Positions 1 to 9,976 of a stretch of DNA of 64,000 nt are shown piece after piece. How positions within the stretch are numbered: the first letter of the stretch is position 1; the number at the start of each line of letters is the position of its first letter. Origin of the DNA: Chitinophagaceae bacterium. Its GTDB lineage: Bacteria > Bacteroidota > Bacteroidia > Chitinophagales > Chitinophagaceae. The notes below the pieces were generated by a model. That model was not told where the DNA came from and made no database searches. It saw only the letters and a program-made list of their open reading frames with translations. Location: positions 1-64,000 of the forward strand of contig JADKJX010000007.1 of NCBI GenBank assembly GCA_016720775.1. The letters are read 5' to 3'. Made by a program: the position numbers and the translations under genes.

Positions 1-2
1 CA

Positions 3-2461
3 TCAGCCGGAACATACACGGTTGATGTAAGTGGCGATTGCGGAACTGTAACATCAGGAGATGCAGCGGTAACGATAAATGCAGCCACTACTATCAGTGT
101 ACAGCCAGTAGGCGGAGCGATCTGCCCAGGCGGAAATATATTATTAAGCGTAACAGCAAGCGGTACAGGTACATTGCATTACCAGTGGAAGAACGGGGTT
201 ACCAATGTTGGTACTGATCAGGATAGTTACAGTGCCACAGCAGCGGGATCTTATACCGTAGAGGTAACAGGCGATTGCGGAACCGTGACCTCGAATGCAG
301 CAGTAGTAACAATGAATACAACAACAGGTATTGATGTACAACCAGCAGGCGGAGCGATCTGTCCTGGTGGAAATATATTATTAAGTGTAACCGCAAGCGG
401 CACCAATCTTCACTACCAGTGGAAGAAGGACGGCAGCAATGTGGGTGCTGATGCAAATACTTATTCAGCTACATCAGCCGGAACATACACGGTTGATGTA
501 AGTGGCGATTGCGGAACTGTAACATCAGGAGATGCAGCGGTAACGATAAATGCAGCCACTACTATCAGTGTACAGCCCGTAGGCGGAGCGATCTGCGCTG
601 GTGGAAATATATTATTAAGCGTAACAGCAACAGGCACAGGTACATTGCACTACCAATGGAAGAAAGACGGCAATAATGTAGGCGCTGATGCAGATACTTA
701 TTCAGCTACAGCAGCAGGAACCTACACCGTTGATGTAACGGGCGATTGCGGAACTGTAACATCAGGAGATGCAGTGGTAACAATAAATGCAGCTACAGTT
801 ATAAGTATACAACCAGCAGGCGGAGCGATCTGCCCAGGCGGAAATATATTATTAAGCGTAACAGCAAGCGGTACAGGTACATTGCATTACCAGTGGAAGA
901 ACAGGGTTACCAATGTTGGTACTGATCAGGATAGTTACAGTGCCACAGCAGCGGGATCTTATACCGTAGAGGTAACAGGCGATTGCGGAACTGTAACTTC
1001 CAATGCAGCAGTGGTAACGGTGAATGCAATAACAAGTATTGATGTACAACCGGTAGGCGGAGCGATCTGCGCTGGTGGAAATATATTATTAAGTGTAACA
1101 GCCAGCGGTACCAATCTTCACTACCAGTGGAAGAACGGGGTTACCAATGTTGGTGCAGATCAGAATACTTATTCAGCCACAGCAGCGGGATCTTATACCG
1201 TAGAGGTAACCGGAGATTGTGGCATCGTTACATCTGATGCAGCGGAGGTAACCATGAACCCGGCAACAGGTGTTCCTGTATTCACTGCCGGTGCAACTTC
1301 CGTATGTCAGAATGCCCCGGATGAAACCTATACGGCAACGGCGGCAAACAGCACGGGCATAACTTATTCGGTGCTGCCAATAGTTGCCGGAACGATCAAT
1401 TCATCAACAGGCGTTATGGACTGGGATGGTGGATTTAGCGGAACAGCAATAATTACAGCAACAGCCACCGGAATTTGCGGATCAACAAGTGCAGACAGGG
1501 TGGTAACAGTAAATCCTCCGCCGGCAACGCCAACAATTACGGCAGGCGGACCGCTGACATTCTGTGATGGCGGATCAGTATTACTTACTTCATCATCAGC
1601 AACGGGTAACCAGTGGTATAAAGACGGAACTCCGGTAAGCGGGGCAACAGGTCAATCATATCCGGCCACAACCAGCGGATTATACAGAGTTGTGGTAACC
1701 GCATTGGGATGTTCTTCAGCACCTTCAGATATAACAGTTGTAACAGTTAACCCGATACCTGCAACGCCAACAATTACAGCAGGCGGGCCGCTGACATTCT
1801 GTGATGGCGGTTCAGTATTGCTGACCTCATCATCAGCAACGGGTAACCAGTGGTATAAGGATAATGTGCTGATAAGCGGAGAAACTAATCAAACATATAC
1901 TGCTACAACCAGCGGATCATATACCGTGCTGGTAACATCACTTGGTTGCTCTTCACTGTCATCTGAAGCAACAGTAGTAACAGTAAATGCAACCACAGTG
2001 ATCAGTGTACAACCGGCAGGCGGAGCGATCTGCGCTGGTGGAAATATATTATTAAGCGTAACAGCTACAGGCACGGGTACATTACACTACCAGTGGAAGA
2101 AGGACGGCAGCAATGTGGGCGCTGATGCAAATACTTATTCAGCTACAGCAGCCGGAACATACACGGTTGATGTAAGCGGGGATTGTGGAACTGTAACATC
2201 AGGAGATGCGGTGGTAACAATGAATGCAGCCACAGTTATCAGTATACAACCGGCAGGCGGAGCGATCTGTCCGGGTGGAAATATATTATTAAGCGTAACA
2301 GCAAGCGGTGCAGGTACATTGCATTACCAGTGGAAGAAAGACGGCAACAATGTGGGCGCTGATGCAGATACTTATTCAGCTACTGCAGCAGGAACCTACA
2401 CGGTTGATGTAACAGGCGATTGCGGAATGGTAACTTCTGATCCGGCTATTGTTACGATCAA
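3..2461 (+). repeat. Ig-like domain repeats (about 231-237 bp)
   Basis: Seven full units and one partial unit of an Ig-like domain repeat at the DNA level. The phrase GGCGGAGCGATCTG recurs near 109, 347, 577, 814, 1051, 2017 and 2255. Two blocks (five and two full units) are separated by three divergent domains at about 1258-1980. Two subtypes alternate: YQWKNGVTNVG-type and YQWKKDGxNVGAD-type. Confidence 0.85.
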
Positions 2462-4058
2462 CACATACACGATCACAGCAACATCCGGAGCGAATGGTTC
2501 AGTAACGCCGGCAGGTGTTACAACAGTTAACTGCGGAACTGATAATACCTATACCATTACCGCCGATGCATGTTACCATGTAGCAGACGTACTGGTTGAT
2601 GGCGTATCGGTAGGTGCGGTTACAACATATACATTTACCAACACAACCGCCGATCACACGATCAGCGCAACCTTTGCGGTAAATACATACACGATCACGG
2701 CAACATCCGGAGCAAATGGTTCAGTAACGCCGGCAGGTGTTACAACGGTTAACTGCGATGGCAGCCAGTCGTACACGATCACCGCCGATGCATGTTATCA
2801 TGTAGCAGACGTACTGGTTGACGGGGTGAGCGTGGGTGCAGTAACCTCATACACGTTCTCTAATGTAACAGCCAATCATACGATCAGCGCAACCTTTGCG
2901 GTAAATACATATACGATCACAGCAACATCAGGTGCAAATGGTTCAGTAACGCCGGCAGGTGCTACAACGGTTAACTGCGATGGCAGCCAGGCATACACAA
3001 TTGCAGCAGATGCATGTTACCATATAGCGGATGTACTGGTTGACGGTGTGAGTGTGGGTGCAGTAAGCTCATACACGTTCAATAATGTAACAGCCAATCA
3101 TACGATCTCTGCAATCTTTGCGGTCGATACGTATACGATCACGGCTACTTCCGGCGCTAATGGTTCAGTAACGCCGGCAGGTGTTACAACAGTTAACTGC
3201 GGAAGTGATAATACCTATACCATCATCGCCGATGCATGTTATCATGTAGCAGACGTACTGGTTGACGGTGTGAGTGTGGGTGCAGTTGCATCTTATACAT
3301 TTACCAATACAACCACCAATCACACGATCAGCGCAACCTTTGCGATCAACACGTATACGATCACAGCAACATCCGGAGCGAATGGTTCAGTAACACCGGC
3401 AGGTGTTACAACAGTTAACTGCGGAAGTGATAATACCTATATCATCACCGCCGATGCATGTTACCATGTAGCAGATGTACTGGTTGACGGGGTGAGCGTG
3501 GGTGCAGTAAGCACTTATACATTTACCAACACAGCCGCCGATCACACGATCAGCGCAACCTTTGCGGTAAATACATACACGATCACAGCAACATCAGGTG
3601 CAAATGGTTCAGTAACGCCGGCGGGTGTTACAACGGTTAACTGCGATGGCAGCCAGGCATACACAATTGCAGCAGATGCATGTTACCATATCGTTGATGT
3701 TTTAGTTGACGGTATATCCCAGGGGCCTGTTACCTCGTATACATTTAATAATGTAACGGCTGACCATACGATCTCTGCAATCTTTGCGGTCGATACGTAT
3801 ACAATCACGGCTACTTCCGGCGCTAATGGTTCAGTGACGCCGGCAGGTGTTACAACAGTTAACTGCGGAAGTGATAATACCTATACCATTACAGCCGATG
3901 CATGTTATCATGTAGCAGACGTACTGGTTGACGGAATATCGGTAGGTGCGGTTACAACATATACATTTACCAATACAATAGCCAATCACACGATCAGTGC
4001 AACCTTTGCGGTGAATACATATACGATCACAGCAACATCCGGAGCAATGGTTCAGTAA
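3..4058 (+). CDS. Giant repeat-rich surface protein, 5'-truncated first segment
   Basis: The frame is open from the left window edge, so the true start lies outside. The product is a secreted, beta-rich adhesin-like protein, probably exported by T9SS (inferred from repeat types and neighbours). Order seen: one partial and five full Ig-like units of about 77-79 residues (GGxICxGGNILLSV ... YQWK ... YTVxVxGDCG), one different Ig/PKD-like unit (about 1258-1520), two units starting ATPTITAGGPLTFCDGG, two more Ig-like units, then 74-residue TYTITATSGANGSVTPAG units. The frame breaks at 4046-4047, where AA replaces the AAA found in every other repeat copy, giving a false stop at 4058. The reading continues in other frames to 9921. 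Ligand and precise function are unknown. Confidence 0.85.
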   Translation, partial: SAGTYTVDVSGDCGTVTSGDAAVTINAATTISVQPVGGAICPGGNILLSVTASGTGTLHYQWKNGVTNVGTDQDSYSATAAGSYTVEVTGDCGTVTSNAAVVTMNTTTGIDVQPAGGAICPGGNILLSVTASGTNLHYQWKKDGSNVGADANTYSATSAGTYTVDVSGDCGTVTSGDAAVTINAATTISVQPVGGAICAGGNILLSVTATGTGTLHYQWKKDGNNVGADADTYSATAAGTYTVDVTGDCGTVTSGDAVVTINAATVISIQPAGGAICPGGNILLSVTASGTGTLHYQWKNRVTNVGTDQDSYSATAAGSYTVEVTGDCGTVTSNAAVVTVNAITSIDVQPVGGAICAGGNILLSVTASGTNLHYQWKNGVTNVGADQNTYSATAAGSYTVEVTGDCGIVTSDAAEVTMNPATGVPVFTAGATSVCQNAPDETYTATAANSTGITYSVLPIVAGTINSSTGVMDWDGGFSGTAIITATATGICGSTSADRVVTVNPPPATPTITAGGPLTFCDGGSVLLTSSSATGNQWYKDGTPVSGATGQSYPATTSGLYRVVVTALGCSSAPSDITVVTVNPIPATPTITAGGPLTFCDGGSVLLTSSSATGNQWYKDNVLISGETNQTYTATTSGSYTVLVTSLGCSSLSSEATVVTVNATTVISVQPAGGAICAGGNILLSVTATGTGTLHYQWKKDGSNVGADANTYSATAAGTYTVDVSGDCGTVTSGDAVVTMNAATVISIQPAGGAICPGGNILLSVTASGAGTLHYQWKKDGNNVGADADTYSATAAGTYTVDVTGDCGMVTSDPAIVTINTYTITATSGANGSVTPAGVTTVNCGTDNTYTITADACYHVADVLVDGVSVGAVTTYTFTNTTADHTISATFAVNTYTITATSGANGSVTPAGVTTVNCDGSQSYTITADACYHVADVLVDGVSVGAVTSYTFSNVTANHTISATFAVNTYTITATSGANGSVTPAGATTVNCDGSQAYTIAADACYHIADVLVDGVSVGAVSSYTFNNVTANHTISAIFAVDTYTITATSGANGSVTPAGVTTVNCGSDNTYTIIADACYHVADVLVDGVSVGAVASYTFTNTTTNHTISATFAINTYTITATSGANGSVTPAGVTTVNCGSDNTYIITADACYHVADVLVDGVSVGAVSTYTFTNTAADHTISATFAVNTYTITATSGANGSVTPAGVTTVNCDGSQAYTIAADACYHIVDVLVDGISQGPVTSYTFNNVTADHTISAIFAVDTYTITATSGANGSVTPAGVTTVNCGSDNTYTITADACYHVADVLVDGISVGAVTTYTFTNTIANHTISATFAVNTYTITATSGAMVQ

Positions 4059-7000
4059 CGCCGGCGGGTGTTACAACGGTTAACTGTGATGGCAGCCAGT
4101 CTTACACGATCACAGCCGATGCATGTTATCATATAGCAGATGTACTGGTTGACGGGGTGAGCGTGGGTGCAGTAAGCACTTATACATTTACCAACACAGC
4201 CGCCGATCACACGATCAGCGCAACCTTTGCGGTAAATACATACACGATCACAGCAACATCAGGTGCAAATGGTTCAGTAACGCCGGCAGGTGTTACAACG
4301 GTTAACTGTGATGGAAGCCAGTCTTACACGATCACAGCCGATGCATGTTATCATATAGCGGATGTACTGGTTGACGGTGTGAGTGTGGGTGCAGTAACTT
4401 CATACACGTTCAATAATGTAACGGCAAACCATACCATATCTGTGACCTTTACGGTTAACACGTATACGATCATTGCCAGTGCGGGACCGAACGGTAGCAT
4501 TGCTCCAACTGGAACAGCAACTGTTAACTGCGGAAGTGATAATACCTATACCATTACAGCCGATGCATGTTATCATGTAGCAGACGTACTGGTTGAGGTG
4601 GCGTTCGGTAGGTGCAGTTGCAACTTATACATTTACCAACACAACCACCAATCACACGATCAGCGCAACCTTTGCGGTCAACACATATACGATCACAGCA
4701 ACATCCGGAGCAAATGGTTCAGTAACACCGGCAGGTGTTACAACGGTTAACTGCGATGGAAGCCAGTCGTACACAATCACCGCCGATGCATGTTATCATG
4801 TAGCAGATGTACTGGTTGACGGGGTGAGCGTGGGTGCAGTAACGACATACACGTTTCCAACACAACCGCCGATCACACGATCAGCGCAACCTTTGCGGTA
4901 AATACATACACGATCACAGCAACATCAGGTGCAAATGGTTCAGTAACGCCGGCGGGTGCTACAACGGTTAACTGCGATGGCAGCCAGTCGTACACAATTG
5001 CAGCAGATGCATGTTACCATATCGCTGATGTATTGGTTGACGGTGTGAGTCTGGGGGCAGTAGCTCATACACTTTCAATAATGTAACGGCCGATCATACG
5101 ATCTCTGCAATCTTTGCGGTCGATACGTATACGATCACGGCTACTTCCGGCGCTAATGGTTCAGTGACGCCGGCAGGTGTTACAACGGTTAACTGCGGAA
5201 CTGATAATACCTATACCATCACCGCCGATGCATGTTATCATGTAGCAGACGTACTGGTTGACGGTGTGAGTGTGGGTGCGGTTACAACATATACATTTAC
5301 CAATACAATAACCAATCATACGATCAGCGCAACCTTTGCGATCAACACTTATACGATCACAGCAACATCCGGAGCAAATGGTTCAGTAACGCCGGCAGGT
5401 GTTACAACGGTTAACTGCGATGGCAGCCAGTCTTACACGATCACAGCCGATGCATGTTATCATATAGCAGATGTACTGGTTGACGGGGTGAGTGTGGGTG
5501 CAGTAACGTCATACACGTTTACTAACACAGCCGCCGATCACACGATCAGCGCAACCTTTGCGGTAAATACATACACGATCACAGCAACATCAGGTGCAAA
5601 TGGTTCAGTAACGCCGGCAGGTGTTACAACGGTTAACTGTGATGGAAGCCAGTCGTACACGATCACCGCCGATGCATGTTACCATATAGCAGATGTATTG
5701 GTTGACGGTGTGAGTGTGGGTGCAGTAACTTCATACACGTTCAATAATGTAACGGCTGATCATACGATTTCTGCAACCTTTGCGGTCGATACGTATACGA
5801 TCACGGCAACATCCGGCGCTAATGGTTCAGTAACGCCGGCAGGTGTAACAACAGTTAACTGCGGAAGTGATAATACCTATACCATTACAGCCGATGCATG
5901 TTATCATGTAGCAGACGTACTGGTTGACGGGGTGAGTGTGGGTGCAGTAACGTCATACACGTTCAATAATGTAACGGCTGATCATACGATCAGCGCAACC
6001 TTTGCGGTCAACACATATACGATCACGGCAACATCAGGTGCGAATGGTTCAGTAACGCCGGCGGGTGGTACAACGGTTAACTGCGATGGAAGCCAGTCTT
6101 ACACGATCACTGCCGATGCATGTTATCATGTAGCAGACGTGGTGGTTGACGGGGTGAGTGTGGGTGCAGTAACGTCATACACGTTCAATAATGTAACGGC
6201 TGATCATACCATCAGTGCAACCTTTGCGATCAATACATATACGATCACGGCAACATCCGGCGCAAATGGTTCAGTAACGCCGGCAGGTGTTACAACTGTT
6301 AACTGCGATGGAAGCCAGTCTTACACGATCACTGCCGATGCATGTTATCATGTAGCAGATGTACTGGTTGACGGTGTGAGTGTAGGTGCAGTAAGCTCAT
6401 ACACGTTCAATAATGTAACGGCTGATCATACGATTTCTGCAACCTTTGCGGTCGATACGTATACGATCACGGCAACATCCGGCGCTAATGGTTCAGTAAC
6501 GCCGGCAGGTGTAACAACAGTTAACTGCGGAAGTGATAATACCTATACCATTACCGCCGATGCATGTTATCATGTAGCAGACGTACTGGTTGACGGGGTG
6601 AGTGTGGGTGCAGTTGCATCTTATACATTTACCAACACAACCACCGATCATACGATCAGTGCAACCTTTGCGGTAAATACATACACGATCACAGCAACAT
6701 CAGGCGCAAATGGTTCAGTAACGCCGGCGGGTGGTACAACGGTTAACTGCGATGGCAGCCAGTCTTACACGATCACCGCCGATGCATGTTATCATATAGC
6801 AGATGTACTGGTTGACGGGGTGAGTGTAGGTGCAGTAACTTCATACACGTTCAATAATGTAACGGCTGATCATACGATCAGCGCAAGCTTTGCGGTAAAT
6901 ACGTACACGATCACGGCAACCTCAGGAGCTAATGGTTTGGTAACGCCAGCAGGTGTTACTACTGTTACCTGTGATGGCAGCCAGTCGTACACGATTGCTG

Positions 7001-7335
7001 CAAATGCATGCTACCATATAGCGGATGTACTGGTTGACGGAGTAAGCGTGGGTGCAGTAACCTCATACACGTTCACTAATGTAGCAGCCAATCATACGAT
7101 CTCTGCAACATTTGCGATCAATACTTACACGATCACGGCAACTGCGGGCCCGAATGGCAACGTAACCCCGGCAGGAATCTCAACAGTGGACTGCGGAGCC
7201 AATAAATCTTATACCATTACTCCTGATGCAGGGTATGTGACAGTAAGTGTACTGGTAGATGGTGTAAGCATTGGAACCCCGGCCAGCTATACATTTACCA
7301 ATGTAACAGCTAATCATACGATCAGCGCAACATTT
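2463..7335 (+). repeat. About 22 tandem 222-bp repeats (74-residue InlB/Flg_new-like units)
   Basis: Consecutive units start TYTITATSGANGSVTPAG and end HTISATFAVN. Starts at 2463 and 2685 give a 222-bp period, and I count 22 units. Most are nearly identical in DNA; the last two (from about 6900) are more diverged. Internal subtypes differ at a fixed point, TTVNCGSDN/TTVNCGTDN versus TTVNCDGSQ, and at YTFTNT versus YTFNNV. The sequence resembles Listeria-Bacteroides-type beta-grasp repeats (family assignment from memory). High identity makes this segment prone to copy-number change and misassembly. Confidence 0.9.
4059..5163 (+). pseudogene. Frame-broken middle of the giant surface protein
   Basis: This stretch continues the 74-residue repeats without a loss of homology but changes frame several times. 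Compared with sibling repeat copies I see a one-base insertion around 4596-4606, a one-base deletion near 4856 (tttcc for tttacc) and a one-base deletion near 5062 (gtagc for gtaagc). Together with the deletion at 4046-4047 these restore the frame used from 5164 onward. Short open stretches here are pieces of the same protein, not separate genes. Assembly or sequencing error in a repeat is the likeliest cause; true decay is possible. Confidence 0.75.
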
Positions 7336-9921
7336 AAACTGCTGGTCACTGCAGATCCAGCCATCGTGGATGCATATATGACCGATATGTCGGACGTTCT
7401 TATCAATGCCAACCTGATACCGTTCAACTCGGTAAATAAAGTAAAAGTACCGGTACAGAACCTGAACTTGTCGAATATCATACCAGCCGGTACAACCAAG
7501 ATCCGTATTGACCTGGGATCTAAACTGCAACTGAACACAGGATTTGACCTGGGTACAGCTCCATTAAGTGCTTACTTCAACTGGACTAAAGTTGTTGAAT
7601 CAGGTAATGATGTCATCTATGGCGACCAGATCGCAGACCTGCCTCCATTCTTTGGTGGCGACGGCGACCAGATCGCAATATTTGATGTGAAAGCAGTTAC
7701 AGCTGGTACATCGATTGTAAATGCTGACTTCCAGGTTACGAATCATAATAACGCCAACCAGTTCCTGGTTGATGCCAACACACTCAATAACCATGGAGAT
7801 ATCAATTACACCGTGCTGAGTGCCTTTGTGATCAACAGCGTTACGTCAACCAACGTAACATGTAACGGTATCAACAACGGCACCATAACAGTAACAGTAA
7901 CCGGTGGTGCTTCCCCTTACGATTTCAGTAAGGACGATGGAGCGACATGGGTACTTGCACAGGCGAGCCCGTATACGTTCACTGGGGTTGCAGCAGGTAA
8001 TTACAACATCAAAGTAAGAGATGCTGCCAGCCAGGTGCTTACTTATACAGGAAATCCTGTAGTGATAACACAACCGGCAGCGATCAGCCTTGGTGGTATC
8101 AGTCAAACTCCGATAAACTGTAATGGTCAAACAGCTGCCGTAACCATCATAGCCACCGGTGGTACAGCACCATTGTCATACACATTCAATGGGGTTACCA
8201 ATGGAACGGGCTTGTTCACCGGGGTAACAGCAGGAACATATAATTACAGCGTAACCGATGCCAACAGTTGTGGTCCAGTAGCCGGAACATTTACAGTGGT
8301 TCAGCCAGCGGCGATCAATGTAAGCAACGTATCCCAAACAACAGTAGCATGCCATGGAGGCTCTGCAACTGTAACGATAACAGCTGCCGGTGGTACCGCA
8401 CCATTGTCATATACATTTAATGGTGTTACCAATGGAACGGGTATCTTCCCGGTAATACTGGCGGGAACATATAATTACAGCGTAACAGATGCAAACAGCT
8501 GTACACCTGTAACGGGATCTTTCACTGTTGTTGAACCTGCAGTGATCAGTGTGACCAATGTTTCACAATCGGCGATCGCTTGTAATGGTGGAACTGCAAA
8601 TGTGACGATCACCGCAGCAGGTGGAACAGCACCTTATTTATACACATTCAATGGGGTAACACATTTAAGCAATGTATTCACAGGTATTCCTGCAGGCATC
8701 AACTATGCTTACAGCGTTACCGACGCCAATGGTTGTACTGCGGCAACAGGAACCTTTACGGTTGTTGAACCTGCTGTGATCACGGTGAGCAATGTTTTGC
8801 AAAGCACCATTGCCTGCCATGGCGGAACAGGAACTGTGACCATCACCGCAGCCGGAGGAACAGCACCTTTATCATACACGTTCAACGGTGTGACACAGGT
8901 AAACAACAATGTATTCACCGGTATACCTGCCGGCGTGAACTACGCTTACAGTGTAACAGATGTTAACGGATGTACACCTGCAACAGGAACCTTTACGGTT
9001 GTTGAACCAACAGCTATCACGGTAAGCGACATTTCGCAAACCGCTATAGCATGTAATGGCGGAACAGCTACGGTAACTATTACAGCTGCCGGTGGCACGG
9101 GCGCCTTATCATTCACGTTCAACAGCGTAACAAATGCTACCGGTATATTCACAGGAGTAACGGGAGGCACTTACAACTACAGCGTAACGGATGCTAACGT
9201 ATGTACAGCAGCAACAGGAAGCTTCACGGTAGTACAGCCTGCATTGCTCACGATCACTAAGACAACGCATGTTAATCCTTCAACCGGCTGCGACCTTACT
9301 GGCAGCATCTCGGTTAGTGCAGGTGGCGGAACTCTTAACTACCAGTTCAAGATCGATGCTGGAGGCTGGTTAACGCCAACGCCAGTGAACGGAACAACAT
9401 ACACATTCACCAACCTTGCCGCTGGCCTGCATACGATGTATGTACAGGATGCGAATGGTTGCCAGAAGCAAACAACGTTTACTTTGACCGGCCCGGCCAA
9501 TACCGACCTGTCACTGGGATCTGATAACAACGATAATATCTTCCCCGCCAACGGAGCCCAACGCGATATCGTTTATAATGTTGGAGAAGTTGGTGGTAAG
9601 CCGGGAACGCCTGTTAAACTGCGTATTTTCAAAGTATCCGGTTATAATATCGTATTCAATCCATTAGAGACGAATGTTACAATAGGATTCAATAATTATC
9701 CTGTTGAGAACGGGAACTGGACGATGGTCACCACTTCGGGTTATGTTGAATTTACCAGGAATGCACCACTGACCTGTTATGACCTGCAGTACATAAGCAT
9801 CAAGCTGCAGCGTGTAACAACCAATAAGACAAGGTTCAACCTGAATGCAGTGATCCTGCCATCAACATCCGAGATACAGTTCAATAATAACTCGAATTCG
9901 CTGTTGTTCATCGGTAACTAA
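5164..9921 (+). CDS. Giant repeat-rich surface protein, C-terminal segment
   Basis: Same protein as the segment starting at the window edge; the first methionine here is internal. About ten 74-residue repeats run to about 7335. Next is a roughly 160-residue domain (7339-7828) that recurs in both downstream proteins. Then come about seven SprB-like units of 77-85 residues (CNGGTATVTITAAGGTAP ... YNYSVTDANxC ... FTVVxPA). The last 135 residues start near TDLSLGSDNNDN and end NSLLFIGN. I do not see the type A (YPNP ... G.Y) or type B (FSPNGDGxND) T9SS sorting signature there, although both neighbours carry type A. Likely a cell-surface or gliding-type adhesin. TAA is at 9919-9921, followed by a hairpin. 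Confidence 0.88.
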   Translation: MTPAGVTTVNCGTDNTYTITADACYHVADVLVDGVSVGAVTTYTFTNTITNHTISATFAINTYTITATSGANGSVTPAGVTTVNCDGSQSYTITADACYHIADVLVDGVSVGAVTSYTFTNTAADHTISATFAVNTYTITATSGANGSVTPAGVTTVNCDGSQSYTITADACYHIADVLVDGVSVGAVTSYTFNNVTADHTISATFAVDTYTITATSGANGSVTPAGVTTVNCGSDNTYTITADACYHVADVLVDGVSVGAVTSYTFNNVTADHTISATFAVNTYTITATSGANGSVTPAGGTTVNCDGSQSYTITADACYHVADVVVDGVSVGAVTSYTFNNVTADHTISATFAINTYTITATSGANGSVTPAGVTTVNCDGSQSYTITADACYHVADVLVDGVSVGAVSSYTFNNVTADHTISATFAVDTYTITATSGANGSVTPAGVTTVNCGSDNTYTITADACYHVADVLVDGVSVGAVASYTFTNTTTDHTISATFAVNTYTITATSGANGSVTPAGGTTVNCDGSQSYTITADACYHIADVLVDGVSVGAVTSYTFNNVTADHTISASFAVNTYTITATSGANGLVTPAGVTTVTCDGSQSYTIAANACYHIADVLVDGVSVGAVTSYTFTNVAANHTISATFAINTYTITATAGPNGNVTPAGISTVDCGANKSYTITPDAGYVTVSVLVDGVSIGTPASYTFTNVTANHTISATFKLLVTADPAIVDAYMTDMSDVLINANLIPFNSVNKVKVPVQNLNLSNIIPAGTTKIRIDLGSKLQLNTGFDLGTAPLSAYFNWTKVVESGNDVIYGDQIADLPPFFGGDGDQIAIFDVKAVTAGTSIVNADFQVTNHNNANQFLVDANTLNNHGDINYTVLSAFVINSVTSTNVTCNGINNGTITVTVTGGASPYDFSKDDGATWVLAQASPYTFTGVAAGNYNIKVRDAASQVLTYTGNPVVITQPAAISLGGISQTPINCNGQTAAVTIIATGGTAPLSYTFNGVTNGTGLFTGVTAGTYNYSVTDANSCGPVAGTFTVVQPAAINVSNVSQTTVACHGGSATVTITAAGGTAPLSYTFNGVTNGTGIFPVILAGTYNYSVTDANSCTPVTGSFTVVEPAVISVTNVSQSAIACNGGTANVTITAAGGTAPYLYTFNGVTHLSNVFTGIPAGINYAYSVTDANGCTAATGTFTVVEPAVITVSNVLQSTIACHGGTGTVTITAAGGTAPLSYTFNGVTQVNNNVFTGIPAGVNYAYSVTDVNGCTPATGTFTVVEPTAITVSDISQTAIACNGGTATVTITAAGGTGALSFTFNSVTNATGIFTGVTGGTYNYSVTDANVCTAATGSFTVVQPALLTITKTTHVNPSTGCDLTGSISVSAGGGTLNYQFKIDAGGWLTPTPVNGTTYTFTNLAAGLHTMYVQDANGCQKQTTFTLTGPANTDLSLGSDNNDNIFPANGAQRDIVYNVGEVGGKPGTPVKLRIFKVSGYNIVFNPLETNVTIGFNNYPVENGNWTMVTTSGYVEFTRNAPLTCYDLQYISIKLQRVTTNKTRFNLNAVILPSTSEIQFNNNSNSLLFIGN
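7829..9499 (+). repeat. SprB-like repeat block (about seven units)
   Basis: About seven units of 77-85 residues with the pattern CNGG ... VTITAAGGTAPLSYTFNG ... GTYNYSVTDANxC ... FTVVEPA, as in SprB repeats of gliding adhesins of Bacteroidota. The DNA is clearly less uniform than in the 222-bp array, so this is an older duplication. Confidence 0.8.
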
Positions 9922-9927
9922 TAAATC

Positions 9928-9962
9928 ATCAAGCTGCAGCAGCATCGCTGCTGCAGCTTGAT
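9928..9962 (+). terminator. Perfect 16-bp inverted repeat after the giant surface gene
   Basis: A 16-bp stem with a 3-nt ATC loop (left arm 9928-9943, right arm 9947-9962) lies between the stop at 9921 and the start at 9977. No T-run follows, so it may be an RNA-stability or partial-attenuation hairpin rather than a full intrinsic terminator. Confidence 0.6.
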
Positions 9963-9976
9963 TAAATAATAAGGAT

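Noticed and set aside
2463..7335. Tandem repeats considered as a CRISPR array
   Set aside because: Units are contiguous, 222 bp long, coding in frame and without spacers.
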